Shown here: in pieces, positions 1 to 8,706 of the stretch
Numbering within the stretch: position 1 is the stretch's first letter
Layout: each line of letters opens with the position of its first letter
Assembly (NCBI GenBank): GCA_002433055.1
Contig: DJHJ01000033.1
Coordinates: 50,273 to 114,272, forward strand
Length of the DNA: 64,000 nucleotides
Origin: Acidobacteriia bacterium UBA6623
GTDB lineage: Bacteria > Acidobacteriota > Terriglobia > Bryobacterales > UBA6623
Direction: 5' to 3'
The notes under the pieces: model-generated
Databases searched by the model: none
What the model was told of the DNA's origin: nothing
Seen by the model: only the letters and a program-made list of their open reading frames with translations
Translations under genes and position numbers: made by a program

Positions 1-42
1 TCACGCCGGAGGTCGCGGGTTCGAATCCCGTCGCTCCCGCCA
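1..42 (+). tRNA. tRNA-Asp (GTC), 3' part only
   Basis: The window opens inside the anticodon. It begins with TC of GTC, followed by A, C, the 3' anticodon stem GCCGG, variable loop AGGTC, T stem GCGGG/CCCGT around loop TTCGAAT, acceptor strand CGCTCCC, discriminator G and an encoded CCA at 40-42. The order matches bacterial tRNA-Asp. The 5' half lies outside the window, so the identity rests on two anticodon bases and overall similarity. Confidence 0.75.
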
Positions 43-81
43 GCCTTGACCCGAATCTCAGTAACTAAACTGCACGGAAAG

Positions 82-1563
82 TTAACTCACCGTTAGTCGT
101 GACCATTGTTGCAAAAAGGCAATAACTGAAATACCCATGAAAAAAACAAAGCTGCCGACCAGGCCTGCCTGCAGGTACCACGCAGGACGCAAGGCACTAG
201 GCAACATCGCTCGGTTGACATAAAGCGCATGCAAAGCGGAAACTCCCAGACCAATATTGCGTAACGTCGTGGTGACTATTGCTAGCACTAAGGGGTCTGG
301 AGTCAAACGAAGAGCAAGCAACCCCCAAAGACAGTAGAGAAACATGATTCCGTAGTAAATGTTCTTAACTTGATTACCCTGCATTCGACGAACACGCTTA
401 TTGGCCGTCCAAATCACGTCAGTCCAGCGACGAGTGATCCCGTCTATGTCAGTCACTTGACCTGGTGCAAGGACAATAAAACCACAAAGCAAAGTCAACA
501 ACCAAAAGATTTCTCCCGATCGGTCGGCTAATCCACGTGCTGTCATGGCAGCCGCAGCATGGCCCTCCACGGTAACCCCGAAAATAAATTCTCGGGAGAG
601 GATAGCAGGCAATGCCATACCAAGAATACATCCAACTGCCCAAATAGCGGTCTGATCTCTCACTATGTGTCGCACCCAGCCGCGCCACTTCACTAACGTG
701 TCTGGATTTATGTGAAATATCTTTCCGACATGTGACAGAGCAATCGTTCTACCACCAATCATGCTAGGGATCGCACCCACTCGTCGACCCATACCCCAAC
801 CCTTATCTCGCGTATAGTTGGAGAAAGTCATATTCGACAGTCCCCCGGCTCCAGCAATAGCAGCAAAAGCAGCTAGCGTGGGCCAGTCGACCTCACCTGC
901 GGGAAGCACTCCAAACTTGAAAAACCCTGTAAAGACATCGATCCAGGTTTCTTTGCTGACCAAAAATATTCCGATGAAGCTCAAGTAGCTGAACACGAGG
1001 ACAATTTTCGTCAACATGACACGTTCAATGGCGTTGTAGATCTTGCCTCCGAAGATAAGTGGAACAAAGGCTGCCAAAAAAACTGCATATCCAAGGTTAC
1101 GGATCAACGAGTCATCGCCAACATCTGGCAGTCGTCCTAAAAAAGCAGCGGCCAACGGTACTGCAGCATTCGAGGCCAAGTAAGGCCAGATACCTCCCAG
1201 ATCAGCTAAGAGATAGAACGGTGCCCAAAATTTAGGACCCGGCTTAGTACGCATAAAGCCAACCATGATGGGTTCACCGCTGTACAGCGTGTAGCGCATA
1301 ACTGCCAGGTTGTAGAAGACCTGAAAGAAAATACTCAGAGTTGCTAACCACATCACCTGCCCGCCATACCGAGCTGTGACGATCGGGCCAAAGAGCCACT
1401 CACCCCCTCCAATATTCGATCCGGCCAATACAATCCCAGGACCAATCAGAGCAGTCCAGTTTTTTAGACCAACACTAGGTACATCTGGCAACTCGCCTAC
1501 TTCCCACGAAGGTAAGTGTCGACCTGCTTTCTGTTGTATTTTTTTATCTTCTTCTTCGGGCAT
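82..1563 (-). CDS. Nramp-like (APC superfamily) membrane transporter
   Basis: A polytopic inner-membrane protein of about 493 residues with roughly eleven hydrophobic helices. The first helix carries GPGIVLAGSN near residues 41-50, and the overall layout resembles the Nramp metal transporter family. The classic Nramp ligands are not visible: DPGN in helix 1 is replaced by this GPG stretch, and the MPH motif of helix 6 by GLSNMTFSNY. The substrate may therefore not be Mn or Fe. The frame is open upstream to a GTG at 1662 through a hydrophobic stretch; the ATG at 1563, which gives a polar N-terminus (MPEEEDKK), is preferred, although neither start has a clear ribosome site. It is divergent from accA. 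Family is moderately sure; substrate is unknown. Confidence 0.6.
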   Translation of the reverse strand: MPEEEDKKIQQKAGRHLPSWEVGELPDVPSVGLKNWTALIGPGIVLAGSNIGGGEWLFGPIVTARYGGQVMWLATLSIFFQVFYNLAVMRYTLYSGEPIMVGFMRTKPGPKFWAPFYLLADLGGIWPYLASNAAVPLAAAFLGRLPDVGDDSLIRNLGYAVFLAAFVPLIFGGKIYNAIERVMLTKIVLVFSYLSFIGIFLVSKETWIDVFTGFFKFGVLPAGEVDWPTLAAFAAIAGAGGLSNMTFSNYTRDKGWGMGRRVGAIPSMIGGRTIALSHVGKIFHINPDTLVKWRGWVRHIVRDQTAIWAVGCILGMALPAILSREFIFGVTVEGHAAAAMTARGLADRSGEIFWLLTLLCGFIVLAPGQVTDIDGITRRWTDVIWTANKRVRRMQGNQVKNIYYGIMFLYCLWGLLALRLTPDPLVLAIVTTTLRNIGLGVSALHALYVNRAMLPSALRPAWYLQAGLVGSFVFFMGISVIAFLQQWSRLTVS

Positions 1564-1800
1564 TCCGCAGATCATACCAGATAAAGAACCAACAATTAGC
1601 TCGATTAAAAACCAATACCAGTAATGATTGATGATGAAACAACTTATTGTCGTGAGTAGCACATTGTTGCTTTTGCAAGATTTAAGATCTTATGTTCCAT
1701 ACAGTAGCCACTCGGAGTTGCGATAATCATTGCTGGTGGCACCTTAATTGCCCTGATATCGGATACCTTCAAGCAGGTCTTGTATCTCGAAAGTTACTCA

Positions 1801-2652
1801 ATGGCAAAAGACACTCGCGAAATCTCTGACAATGCGCAATCGGCTTGGAAACGTGTGCAACTAGCGCGTCACCCAGATCGGCCACACACGCTGGATTATA
1901 TCCCTCGACTGTTCAGCAAGTTTCAAGAAATCCACGGTGATCGTCTATTTGCCGACGACCCGGCCATCATTGCCGGATACGCCGTATTCGAAGGTACTCC
2001 GGTCGTTGTCATCGGACAACAGAAAGGGCGAGATACAAAACAAAAATTACACCGTAATTTTGGCATGTCGAAGCCCGAAGGGTATCGCAAAGCACTACGG
2101 ATTATGGAGATGGCCGCTAAGTTTCGAAGGCCCATCTTCACCTTTCTTGACACACCCGGAGCATATCCAGGTATCGATGCAGAAGAACGAGGTCAGGCTG
2201 AAGCAATTGCACGTAATCTTCGCTCCATGGCGCAATTACCCGTGCCACTGATAGTAACCTGCATCGGTGAAGGAGGTAGCGGAGGAGCTTTGGCATTGGG
2301 TGTAGGTAATCGAGTATTGATCCTTGAAAATGCAATCTACAGTGTGATTTCCCCAGAGAGTTGCGCGGCGATCGTTTGGCGCGATTCAACACAAGCAGAG
2401 CAAGCCGCAGCAGCTCTTAAATTGACGGCTCAAGACTTACTCAAGTTAGACTTAGTGGACAAGATCGTTAAAGAACCTACTGATGGAGCTCACGTTAACG
2501 TTGACCAAGCGGCCCAAAATATTTCAGTTGCTCTTTCAGAAGCACTGGCTGAGCTTTCTCCTCTAAATGAAGAACAACTCGTAGAAGAACGAATGAAGAA
2601 ATTCCGTGCGATGGGCAACTTCTTCGAATCTACGAGCACAGGATCTAACTAA
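1801..2652 (+). CDS. accA: Acetyl-CoA carboxylase carboxyltransferase subunit alpha
   Basis: The protein transfers the carboxyl group from biotin to acetyl-CoA with AccD in the cytoplasm, the first committed step of fatty acid synthesis. Family hallmarks are LARHPDRPHTLDYI near the start, the crotonase-fold core with GRDTKQKLHRNFGM, and GEGGSGGALALGVGNRV. From ATG 1801 it has 283 residues, against about 319 in E. coli, because the usual N-terminal helices are missing. A TTG at 1780 adds only seven residues, and the frame is closed by TAG at 1705. No accD lies nearby. The function is clear; the start is less sure. Confidence 0.93.
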   Translation: MAKDTREISDNAQSAWKRVQLARHPDRPHTLDYIPRLFSKFQEIHGDRLFADDPAIIAGYAVFEGTPVVVIGQQKGRDTKQKLHRNFGMSKPEGYRKALRIMEMAAKFRRPIFTFLDTPGAYPGIDAEERGQAEAIARNLRSMAQLPVPLIVTCIGEGGSGGALALGVGNRVLILENAIYSVISPESCAAIVWRDSTQAEQAAAALKLTAQDLLKLDLVDKIVKEPTDGAHVNVDQAAQNISVALSEALAELSPLNEEQLVEERMKKFRAMGNFFESTSTGSN

Positions 2653-2686
2653 CAGTTAAACCGCGAACTCAAGGACCTGTGAGCCT

Positions 2687-4558
2687 TCACCGTAGCCCCA
2701 CCCATTCAATTAACCCCAGTGACAATACTGGCACATACGTAATAAGTAACATCACTAGAAATAAAATAAGCGTGTAAGGCAGAGTGGAACGATATATCTC
2801 GCCAAGTGGTTTATTGAAACGGAAGGAGGACAAGAAAAGGCTTACGCCCATCGGTGGTGTCAAATACCCGAGTTCCATATTGACCAGAAAGATGATTCCT
2901 AAATGGATAGGATCAATTCCATAGGATGCTGCCATTGGATAAATGAGTGGTACGAAAACGACAATGGCCGAATAAATGTCCATCAAAGCCCCCACGATAA
3001 TTAACAGAACATTCAGCGCCAGCAAAAAAATAATGGGGGATTCGATGTGAGCGTTGACCCAGTCCAGTGCTCGTGTTGGAATTTCCGCAAGAATGAAGTA
3101 CTGCGTAAGTCCTAACGCCACACTGAGGATTATCATGAAGCCTCCCACCAGTGTGGCGCACTCGATAAACACGTCTGGTAGGTCTTTCTTGATACTAAGT
3201 TCCTGATGGACGACACATTCGGCAAAAAGGGCGTAAAACACGGTCAATGCAGATGCTTCTACTAAAGTCACAAATCCAGTGAGAAGCCCTCCAAGTACTA
3301 CAACGGGTAGCATCAACTCCCACTTAGCCTCCCACAACGCTAACCGAGCCTCCCGGTGATTAAAGGGTGTTGGTCGAGCGCCTTGGCGCCAGCCACGATA
3401 CGCCGCCCAAGACGACACGACTGCAACCAATAATATTCCCGGCACCAATCCACCGACAAATAACTGGTCGATTGGCTGGTTCGCGTAGTAACCGTAAAGA
3501 ATTACCGGCAAACTGGGGAAAAACAATAGGCCGATTGACCCTGAAGCCGTAACCAATCCAATTGAATTTTTCTCTGGATAACGTGATCCGATCAATACTG
3601 GTAAAAGCAATCCACCCATTGAAAGAATTGTTATTCCCGAGGCACCTGTCAAAGGTGTAAAGAAGGCCAACACGCAAGTGGTTACAATCGCCAGCCCTCC
3701 CGGTATCCAGCCCACAAAGGCAGAAAAAAGACGCATCAAACGCCTGCTCGATCCACCCTCCGCAAGAATGTAACCTCCTAGTGCAAACAGTGGAATTGAT
3801 GGCAACATTGCAGACGAACTAAGGCGATAGGTCTCACCAGGAATCACATTCGCCGGCGTAAAATCATAAAAGAACAACAATAAAGCGGTACCGGCGATGG
3901 CAGCAAAAATCGGCATCCCCAATAGTGTCGCTACAAGAATGATCAGACCTAGAGGGGCTACCAAGTTCATATCAAGGAGCGGCTCCCAGTATCCGAAAAT
4001 AATTGGGATTAGAAGCCCACTCAGTACAATAACCCTACCTCCGGGTATATCTGGTGCATTTAGGAAAATTCTAACCGTGATCGATCCGAAGCCTATCGGC
4101 AGGGCTAATAGGAACAGCCAACGCGGTATACCCCAGGCAACAATATCTCCCGCCTGACGCTCGATCAAGACCAAATCAACACTCGCTGAAAACAAACAGC
4201 TCAGAATCCCAAAAGCCAACATCGAAGTAATAAGACGGGCCGCACTCTCAAAACGCTCGGGAAGAAGACTCTGTGTTGACAGGGCCAAATGCCGGTTAGA
4301 ACGGGAAGATAGTGCAGCGCCCGCCAGTGCTACCCAAAGAGTCAGATGCTGCACTAGCGGAATCGAGCCTGAGATTCCCCGGCCAAAAAAACCACGTCCG
4401 ACAACCTCAATAATTGGTAGCAATACCATTACACTGAGGATCGAGATTGTTAGGATGTTCTCCGCTCGAGCGAATCGAGACTGCAAAGCGGATCTCGGCA
4501 CTAAAAAAGATATAGCGCGCTCAATGGTAGAAAGTGACTTGTCGGCTTTTTGTAACAC
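2687..4558 (-). CDS. TRAP transporter, fused small and large permease (DctQM type)
   Basis: A 623-residue inner-membrane protein. Residues about 30-190 form the four-helix DctQ-like small permease and the rest the DctM-like large permease with many helices; GASGITILSMGGLLLPV and the C-terminal LGYLTPPMGVSLFLSS are typical of DctM. TRAP systems import organic acids and similar solutes by ion gradient, using a periplasmic binding protein. The start is a GTG. It follows the phosphoribosyltransferase gene by about 30 bases on the same strand, so they are probably co-transcribed. No DctP-type binding protein is encoded anywhere in the window, so the substrate cannot be guessed from context. Confidence 0.88.
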   Translation of the reverse strand: MLQKADKSLSTIERAISFLVPRSALQSRFARAENILTISILSVMVLLPIIEVVGRGFFGRGISGSIPLVQHLTLWVALAGAALSSRSNRHLALSTQSLLPERFESAARLITSMLAFGILSCLFSASVDLVLIERQAGDIVAWGIPRWLFLLALPIGFGSITVRIFLNAPDIPGGRVIVLSGLLIPIIFGYWEPLLDMNLVAPLGLIILVATLLGMPIFAAIAGTALLLFFYDFTPANVIPGETYRLSSSAMLPSIPLFALGGYILAEGGSSRRLMRLFSAFVGWIPGGLAIVTTCVLAFFTPLTGASGITILSMGGLLLPVLIGSRYPEKNSIGLVTASGSIGLLFFPSLPVILYGYYANQPIDQLFVGGLVPGILLVAVVSSWAAYRGWRQGARPTPFNHREARLALWEAKWELMLPVVVLGGLLTGFVTLVEASALTVFYALFAECVVHQELSIKKDLPDVFIECATLVGGFMIILSVALGLTQYFILAEIPTRALDWVNAHIESPIIFLLALNVLLIIVGALMDIYSAIVVFVPLIYPMAASYGIDPIHLGIIFLVNMELGYLTPPMGVSLFLSSFRFNKPLGEIYRSTLPYTLILFLVMLLITYVPVLSLGLIEWVGLR

Positions 4559-4588
4559 GTGAGAACTACAAACCGTATACTACCTCAG

Positions 4589-5266
4589 TTACGTGAAACG
4601 TCGGGTATTAACGTGGGCTAAAATCTGATTGGCAACAACGTCATCAATTTTCCTGCTGCTAACGTAGTATTCAATTAGTTCCGTGATGGTGTACAGACTG
4701 TAGATTGGGCAAGGTAACTTATCCTGTTCAATGTAGTCATATTGTTTACGGTCTACGACAACCAAAATACGTGTTACCGTTAAACCTTCTTTCTGTAACT
4801 CACGGATGGCCCAACGCTTCGTCCTTCCAGAGGCCATTACATCATCTATCAATGTGACTTGACGTTTTGGATCAACCGTACCCATGTAACTACTACCACC
4901 CGAACGACCCCCTGGATACGATGCCGGCCTCTTGCGCATCTGGCCATAATTAACTGGCCAGGAGGTTTGCTGAGAAGCCAATGCAGTGGCTAATGCTAAT
5001 GGAGTCGCAGTATCGGGAATGCCAATCACCTGCTGTGGTACATCCAAACAGTCATCACACTCGGTGAGACTGTGTAATTTTTCATAGAGAGCATGACCTA
5101 AAGTCGAAAGCATATCAAGATCTTCATAAAGCTTGTGGCGTAGATCGATAAAGATCGGTGTCTTGAGTGCGTATTCTTCCTGTACTCGATCACCGAACAA
5201 AACCAGTCCTTTCTCCCAGAATCCTTCGAGAATAGAATCGGTCACAATATTAGGTTTTAGACTCAT
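4589..5266 (-). CDS. Orotate phosphoribosyltransferase-like protein
   Basis: A type I phosphoribosyltransferase of 225 residues. The PRPP-binding loop is VTLIDDVMASGRTK near residues 137-150. Upstream, TPIFIDLR near 36-43 and GQMRKRPASYPGG near 108-120 match the start and the mobile loop of orotate phosphoribosyltransferases (PyrE), which make OMP from orotate in pyrimidine synthesis. GIPDTATPLALATALA near 82-97 fits the flavodoxin-like core. No other pyrimidine genes are nearby; it sits between a sulfatase gene and a TRAP permease on the same strand. A PyrE role is likely, though a related salvage enzyme is possible. Confidence 0.75.
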   Translation of the reverse strand: MSLKPNIVTDSILEGFWEKGLVLFGDRVQEEYALKTPIFIDLRHKLYEDLDMLSTLGHALYEKLHSLTECDDCLDVPQQVIGIPDTATPLALATALASQQTSWPVNYGQMRKRPASYPGGRSGGSSYMGTVDPKRQVTLIDDVMASGRTKRWAIRELQKEGLTVTRILVVVDRKQYDYIEQDKLPCPIYSLYTITELIEYYVSSRKIDDVVANQILAHVNTRRFT

Positions 5267-5370
5267 ACAGACTTAAATTCCAGAGGCATCATAATTCGAT
5301 CAAGTGGTGACTTGCGCATTGGTGTCTAGGAAATTGATGGTTATTTACTGACGAATCAAACCCTGCCACC

Positions 5371-6900
5371 TTACAGTTTGGGCAAATTGTCATTCACCTG
5401 CATCCACGGCGTTGTTGCGTTCCAATCAACCGTAATTTGTCTTAGATGAGATGCAAGCTCACGTTGTCTATCACTTTTGGCAAAATTTTCTAACTCAAAA
5501 GGATCATTTCGTAAGTCGTGAAAAAGCCAACGGTCGTCCCGAACCGTTCGTTCGTCCTCCTCAAGTTCAATGCCATACTTGTGGGTTGGGGTACGGATTC
5601 CCATTTGCGAACGCGGCAGAACCCAATCACAGCAGGAGTACCCTTTGACCTCCACCATGGCATAATCGCGATCCAAAGCCACGCGCTTTCCTTGAATCAC
5701 TGGGAGTAGGGATTGCCCCTGGATATGGCGAGGAATTGAAAGGTTACATGCATCCAGCACCGTCGGTAAAATATCGACGTTCGATGCAACTTGCTTATCT
5801 GTCTCAGCATGACCCCACCCGTTTGGAAAACGGTAGATCATCGGGACGCGTATTGCCTCTTCCCAGATACGATCTTTGTTGTAAGCATCGTGGCTACCTA
5901 GTAAATCACCATGATCAGAGGACAATATGACAATCGTGTTATCCGAGATTCCGTTTTCTTCGAGCGTTGCCATCAGTTCACCAACTAAGTCGTCAGTGCA
6001 TGTGATCGCCTCGTAATAAAGAGCGGTTAAATCTCGCAGATCGAAACCTTCAGGTAAACGATCTGTCGGCAGCTCTCCTCCACCACCGCCACGGGTACGC
6101 CAGTAGTAATCCCAGATGGTATAAATCTTAAACCACCATTCATCGCGAGACATCCGACCATCCTGAAAAACGTTGTCTCTTAGAACAACATCATCGCGAT
6201 CATAAAGCCCAACATACTTGTCAGGAACATTCCCATGTCCGATAGGCATGTGTGGTAGTGATACACAATAGTTCAGAAAGAAGGGGCGGTCGCGATTTTC
6301 ACGAACATATTGCCGCATCTTGTCGCTCGCGGCTTGTGGCATGAAACCGTCGACCAGTTTATCTTCTCCTGTATCGGCAGACAATCGACCTTGCTCACGT
6401 CGGGCTTCCCTCATCACTCGATCGTAGTAACGATGTGGAATTTCAGCCGGGTAGTACGCGTAGTCGAACCCAAGCAAGAATGGGTCGATATGGACGTGCC
6501 ACTTACCAATATGAGCAGTATCATAACCAGCCCGATGAAACAGCTCGGGCATTGTGGCATCGGGAAATCGAGTGCGGCGTTCACCAAATGGGCCGACATT
6601 CTCAATAGAACCAGTAGCCGAGCGTGCGTACTGCCCACTCAACAGGTTAGCTCGTGCAGGTGAACAAACTGGACTGTTAGTAACACCCACATTAAAACGA
6701 AATCCTTCTCCTGCCAAGCGGTCGATGTGTGGGGTGTTCACGACAGAGTGTCCATAACACCCTGTTTCAAAAGCTCGAAACTGGTCAGTGAAACAGACAA
6801 CTACATTTGGAGGAGAATCTCTTTTTTTACAAGAAAGTCCTTCAAATGCAACTGCTGCAGTTGCTCCGGTAGCTGACTGCAAAAAAGAACGACGTTCCAC
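5371..6900 (-). CDS. Sulfatase family hydrolase with Tat-type signal
   Basis: A 509-residue member of the alkaline phosphatase/sulfatase superfamily. The formylglycine signature is CSPAR at residues 79-83, with Cys79 the residue that would be oxidised to formylglycine; LLSGQ follows. The N-terminal metal site is represented by TDQ near 38-40, and SSDHGDLLGSHDA near the middle supplies further metal ligands. The N-terminus MERRSFLQ followed by a short apolar stretch is a twin-arginine export signal, so the enzyme probably acts in the periplasm on a sulfate ester. The start is a GTG. It leads a minus-strand run with the phosphoribosyltransferase and TRAP genes. The substrate is not evident. Confidence 0.88.
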   Translation of the reverse strand: MERRSFLQSATGATAAVAFEGLSCKKRDSPPNVVVCFTDQFRAFETGCYGHSVVNTPHIDRLAGEGFRFNVGVTNSPVCSPARANLLSGQYARSATGSIENVGPFGERRTRFPDATMPELFHRAGYDTAHIGKWHVHIDPFLLGFDYAYYPAEIPHRYYDRVMREARREQGRLSADTGEDKLVDGFMPQAASDKMRQYVRENRDRPFFLNYCVSLPHMPIGHGNVPDKYVGLYDRDDVVLRDNVFQDGRMSRDEWWFKIYTIWDYYWRTRGGGGGELPTDRLPEGFDLRDLTALYYEAITCTDDLVGELMATLEENGISDNTIVILSSDHGDLLGSHDAYNKDRIWEEAIRVPMIYRFPNGWGHAETDKQVASNVDILPTVLDACNLSIPRHIQGQSLLPVIQGKRVALDRDYAMVEVKGYSCCDWVLPRSQMGIRTPTHKYGIELEEDERTVRDDRWLFHDLRNDPFELENFAKSDRQRELASHLRQITVDWNATTPWMQVNDNLPKL

Positions 6901-7026
6901 TGGAGTCTATTGTATCGGAGCTTATCTATGTCAGGGAAAAAACCGACCACTCCAGGTTGTATCTTGAAAGGAATCCATTCCGTCGTTCCTTCAATTGGCA
7001 TGAAAGCTAACTGAGTTAGTGACTGT

Positions 7027-7056
7027 TTGACAGAATGTTTCTGGCCAAGTTAGCAT
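7027..7056 (+). promoter_or_regulatory. Sigma-70-type promoter of tRNA-Arg
   Basis: A perfect TTGACA (7027-7032), an 18-base spacer and TAGCAT (7051-7056, four of six consensus bases) lie 21 bases before the tRNA gene. The predicted transcription start is near 7063. This rests on pattern only. Confidence 0.5.
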
Positions 7057-7077
7057 TGAATGCAAACCCTCCACAAC

Positions 7078-7154
7078 GCGCTCGTAGCTCAGCTGGATAG
7101 AGCGTCTGGCTACGGACCAGAAGGCCGGGAGTTCGAATCTCTCCGAGCGCGCCA
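7078..7154 (+). tRNA. tRNA-Arg (ACG)
   Basis: A complete 77-base cloverleaf: acceptor GCGCTCG/CGAGCGC, D arm GCTC/GAGC, anticodon stem TCTGG/CCAGA around loop CTACGGA (anticodon ACG), T arm GGGAG/CTCTC around TTCGAAT, discriminator G and encoded CCA. ACG would be edited to ICG to read CGU, CGC and CGA codons. Confidence 0.97.
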
Positions 7155-7310
7155 TTGTTTTCGGTAAATTTAGGACAGTGCAACCTGGCGGTTTCCTATT
7201 TGCACGCTACAAAAATAATTCCCAGTACGCTTTTAGTGTGTCACCATATCAACGTCAAGAAGCAGACCAAGAAATGACCCGACTGGAGCGATTTTTCGGA
7301 GCTAAATGAA

Positions 7311-7667
7311 ATGCTGATCGTCTTGGGATATGCCATACAACTTCTGGGGCTTGGTGGCATCGTGTTTGCAACGCGGTTGCCGAAAGTGGCAGCAGGATTC
7401 ACTGTGACAACCCGGGTCAGAGTAATTCTCAGCACCATGCGTATGATGGTTGGTGCCTCCATGGCTTGGGTTGCCCCATCCACAAAATTTCCATTCGCCA
7501 TATTAACTCTCGGCATTCTATTTATCGCAGCCAGTATCGCAACTCTTTTGATTAGCAACTCCAAATCACAGTCAATGCTGAGTTGGTACCTCGATAGGCC
7601 AAATACAATCAGAGCAGGTGGAGTTATTGCTCTTCTCTTTGGCGGCTTCCTTATATACGCTCAATAG
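7311..7667 (+). CDS. Small membrane protein of unknown function
   Basis: A 118-residue protein with about four hydrophobic segments (near residues 2-20, 42-58, 62-80 and 100-117) separated by short basic loops, so an integral inner-membrane protein is predicted. A GGAG lies about 11 bases before the ATG. It stands alone between tRNA-Arg and the aminotransferase gene, 70 bases upstream of the latter on the same strand. No family was recognised. That it is a gene rests on the start signal and the regular helix pattern. Confidence 0.6.
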   Translation: MLIVLGYAIQLLGLGGIVFATRLPKVAAGFTVTTRVRVILSTMRMMVGASMAWVAPSTKFPFAILTLGILFIAASIATLLISNSKSQSMLSWYLDRPNTIRAGGVIALLFGGFLIYAQ

Positions 7668-7737
7668 GCATCGAAATCAGCTAAATCGACTAAGATAGAC
7701 TCCTGTACTGATTCTGTGAGATGAAAGGGCGACAACC

Positions 7738-8703
7738 ATGGAGAAATCAAAAGGCGTAGCGTACTGTGATGGAAATTATGTCCCCGTTGATAAAGCAACC
7801 ATCCCTATCTTGGATCCAGCTTTTACTAAGAGTGATGTCGTTTTCGATGCAGTCTCAGTTTGGAATAACCAATTTTTTCGATTAGAAGACCACCTTGCTC
7901 GTTTCCGGGCATCCTGTAAATACGTCCGTATGAACCTCCCTCTCAGCGAAAATGAAATTAAAGTCATTTTGGCTCAATGTGTTGCCCAAGCAGAACTTAC
8001 CCAAGCCGTCGTTTTCATGTTGTGTACACGAGGTCGTTACGGCGGCGGTGTCGCCTTTGGGGATCCTCGTACTTGCCGCAATCAATTCATGGCTTACTCG
8101 GTTCCTTACTACTGGGCCATACCGAAAGAACACGCGGAAACTGGTGGTCATCTATGGATCGCTGAGACACGCCGCGCACCAAATGTTGCTATTAATCAAC
8201 GAGTCAAAAACTTCAACCGAATGGACCTAACAATGGCACAATTTGAGGCCCTGGACGCAGGAGCAGATACACCTCTACTCTTATCCACCGAAGGACACCT
8301 CACCGAAGGTCCAGGATATAACGTATGGATTGTACAAAAACACAAGGTTTACACACCTAGTGACAACCTTCTGGAGGGTATCACGAGGCTTACTGTCTTT
8401 GATCTATGTGGTGAACTAAACCTCATTGCAAAAGCTATGGATCTTAGTCCAGAAGACCTGATCGAGGCTGACGAAGTATTCATCTCATCCTCTGCCGGTG
8501 GCATCCTTCCCGTTACGAAGGTCAATAATGCTCTTATTGGGGACGGGATGCCCGGACCTATTTCATCGCAACTTGGAAAGCTTTATTGGGAAAAACGAGC
8601 TCAAGGATGGCACGCCACGAACGTCGCCGATATATTAGTCAAACCTACACTTCACCCCGCAAACCATGGACACATCAAAGCCAGAGAAAAAATTAGGAAC
8701 TAA
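7738..8703 (+). CDS. PLP-dependent class IV aminotransferase, (R)-amine transaminase-like
   Basis: A fold-type IV aminotransferase of 321 residues. The visible cofactor residues are Arg55 (phosphate), Lys157 in VKNFNRMDL (Schiff base) and Glu190 in HLTEGPGYN; SSSAGGILPVT supplies the second phosphate loop. The best match I can recall is the (R)-selective amine transaminase group: SDVVFDAVSVW and FFRLEDH here parallel SDLTYDVPSVW and FFRLDDH in the Aspergillus terreus enzyme, and SVPYYWAIP parallels its VQPYVWVM. Branched-chain and D-alanine aminotransferases share the fold but fit these stretches less well. Such enzymes move amino groups between a chiral amine and a keto acid. The neighbours give no pathway. 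Confidence 0.85.
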   Translation: MEKSKGVAYCDGNYVPVDKATIPILDPAFTKSDVVFDAVSVWNNQFFRLEDHLARFRASCKYVRMNLPLSENEIKVILAQCVAQAELTQAVVFMLCTRGRYGGGVAFGDPRTCRNQFMAYSVPYYWAIPKEHAETGGHLWIAETRRAPNVAINQRVKNFNRMDLTMAQFEALDAGADTPLLLSTEGHLTEGPGYNVWIVQKHKVYTPSDNLLEGITRLTVFDLCGELNLIAKAMDLSPEDLIEADEVFISSSAGGILPVTKVNNALIGDGMPGPISSQLGKLYWEKRAQGWHATNVADILVKPTLHPANHGHIKAREKIRN

Positions 8704-8706
8704 TAT

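Noticed and set aside
1683..1692. TAAGATCTTA palindrome between the Nramp-like gene and accA
   Set aside because: Ten bases of AT-rich self-complementarity are expected by chance over this length.
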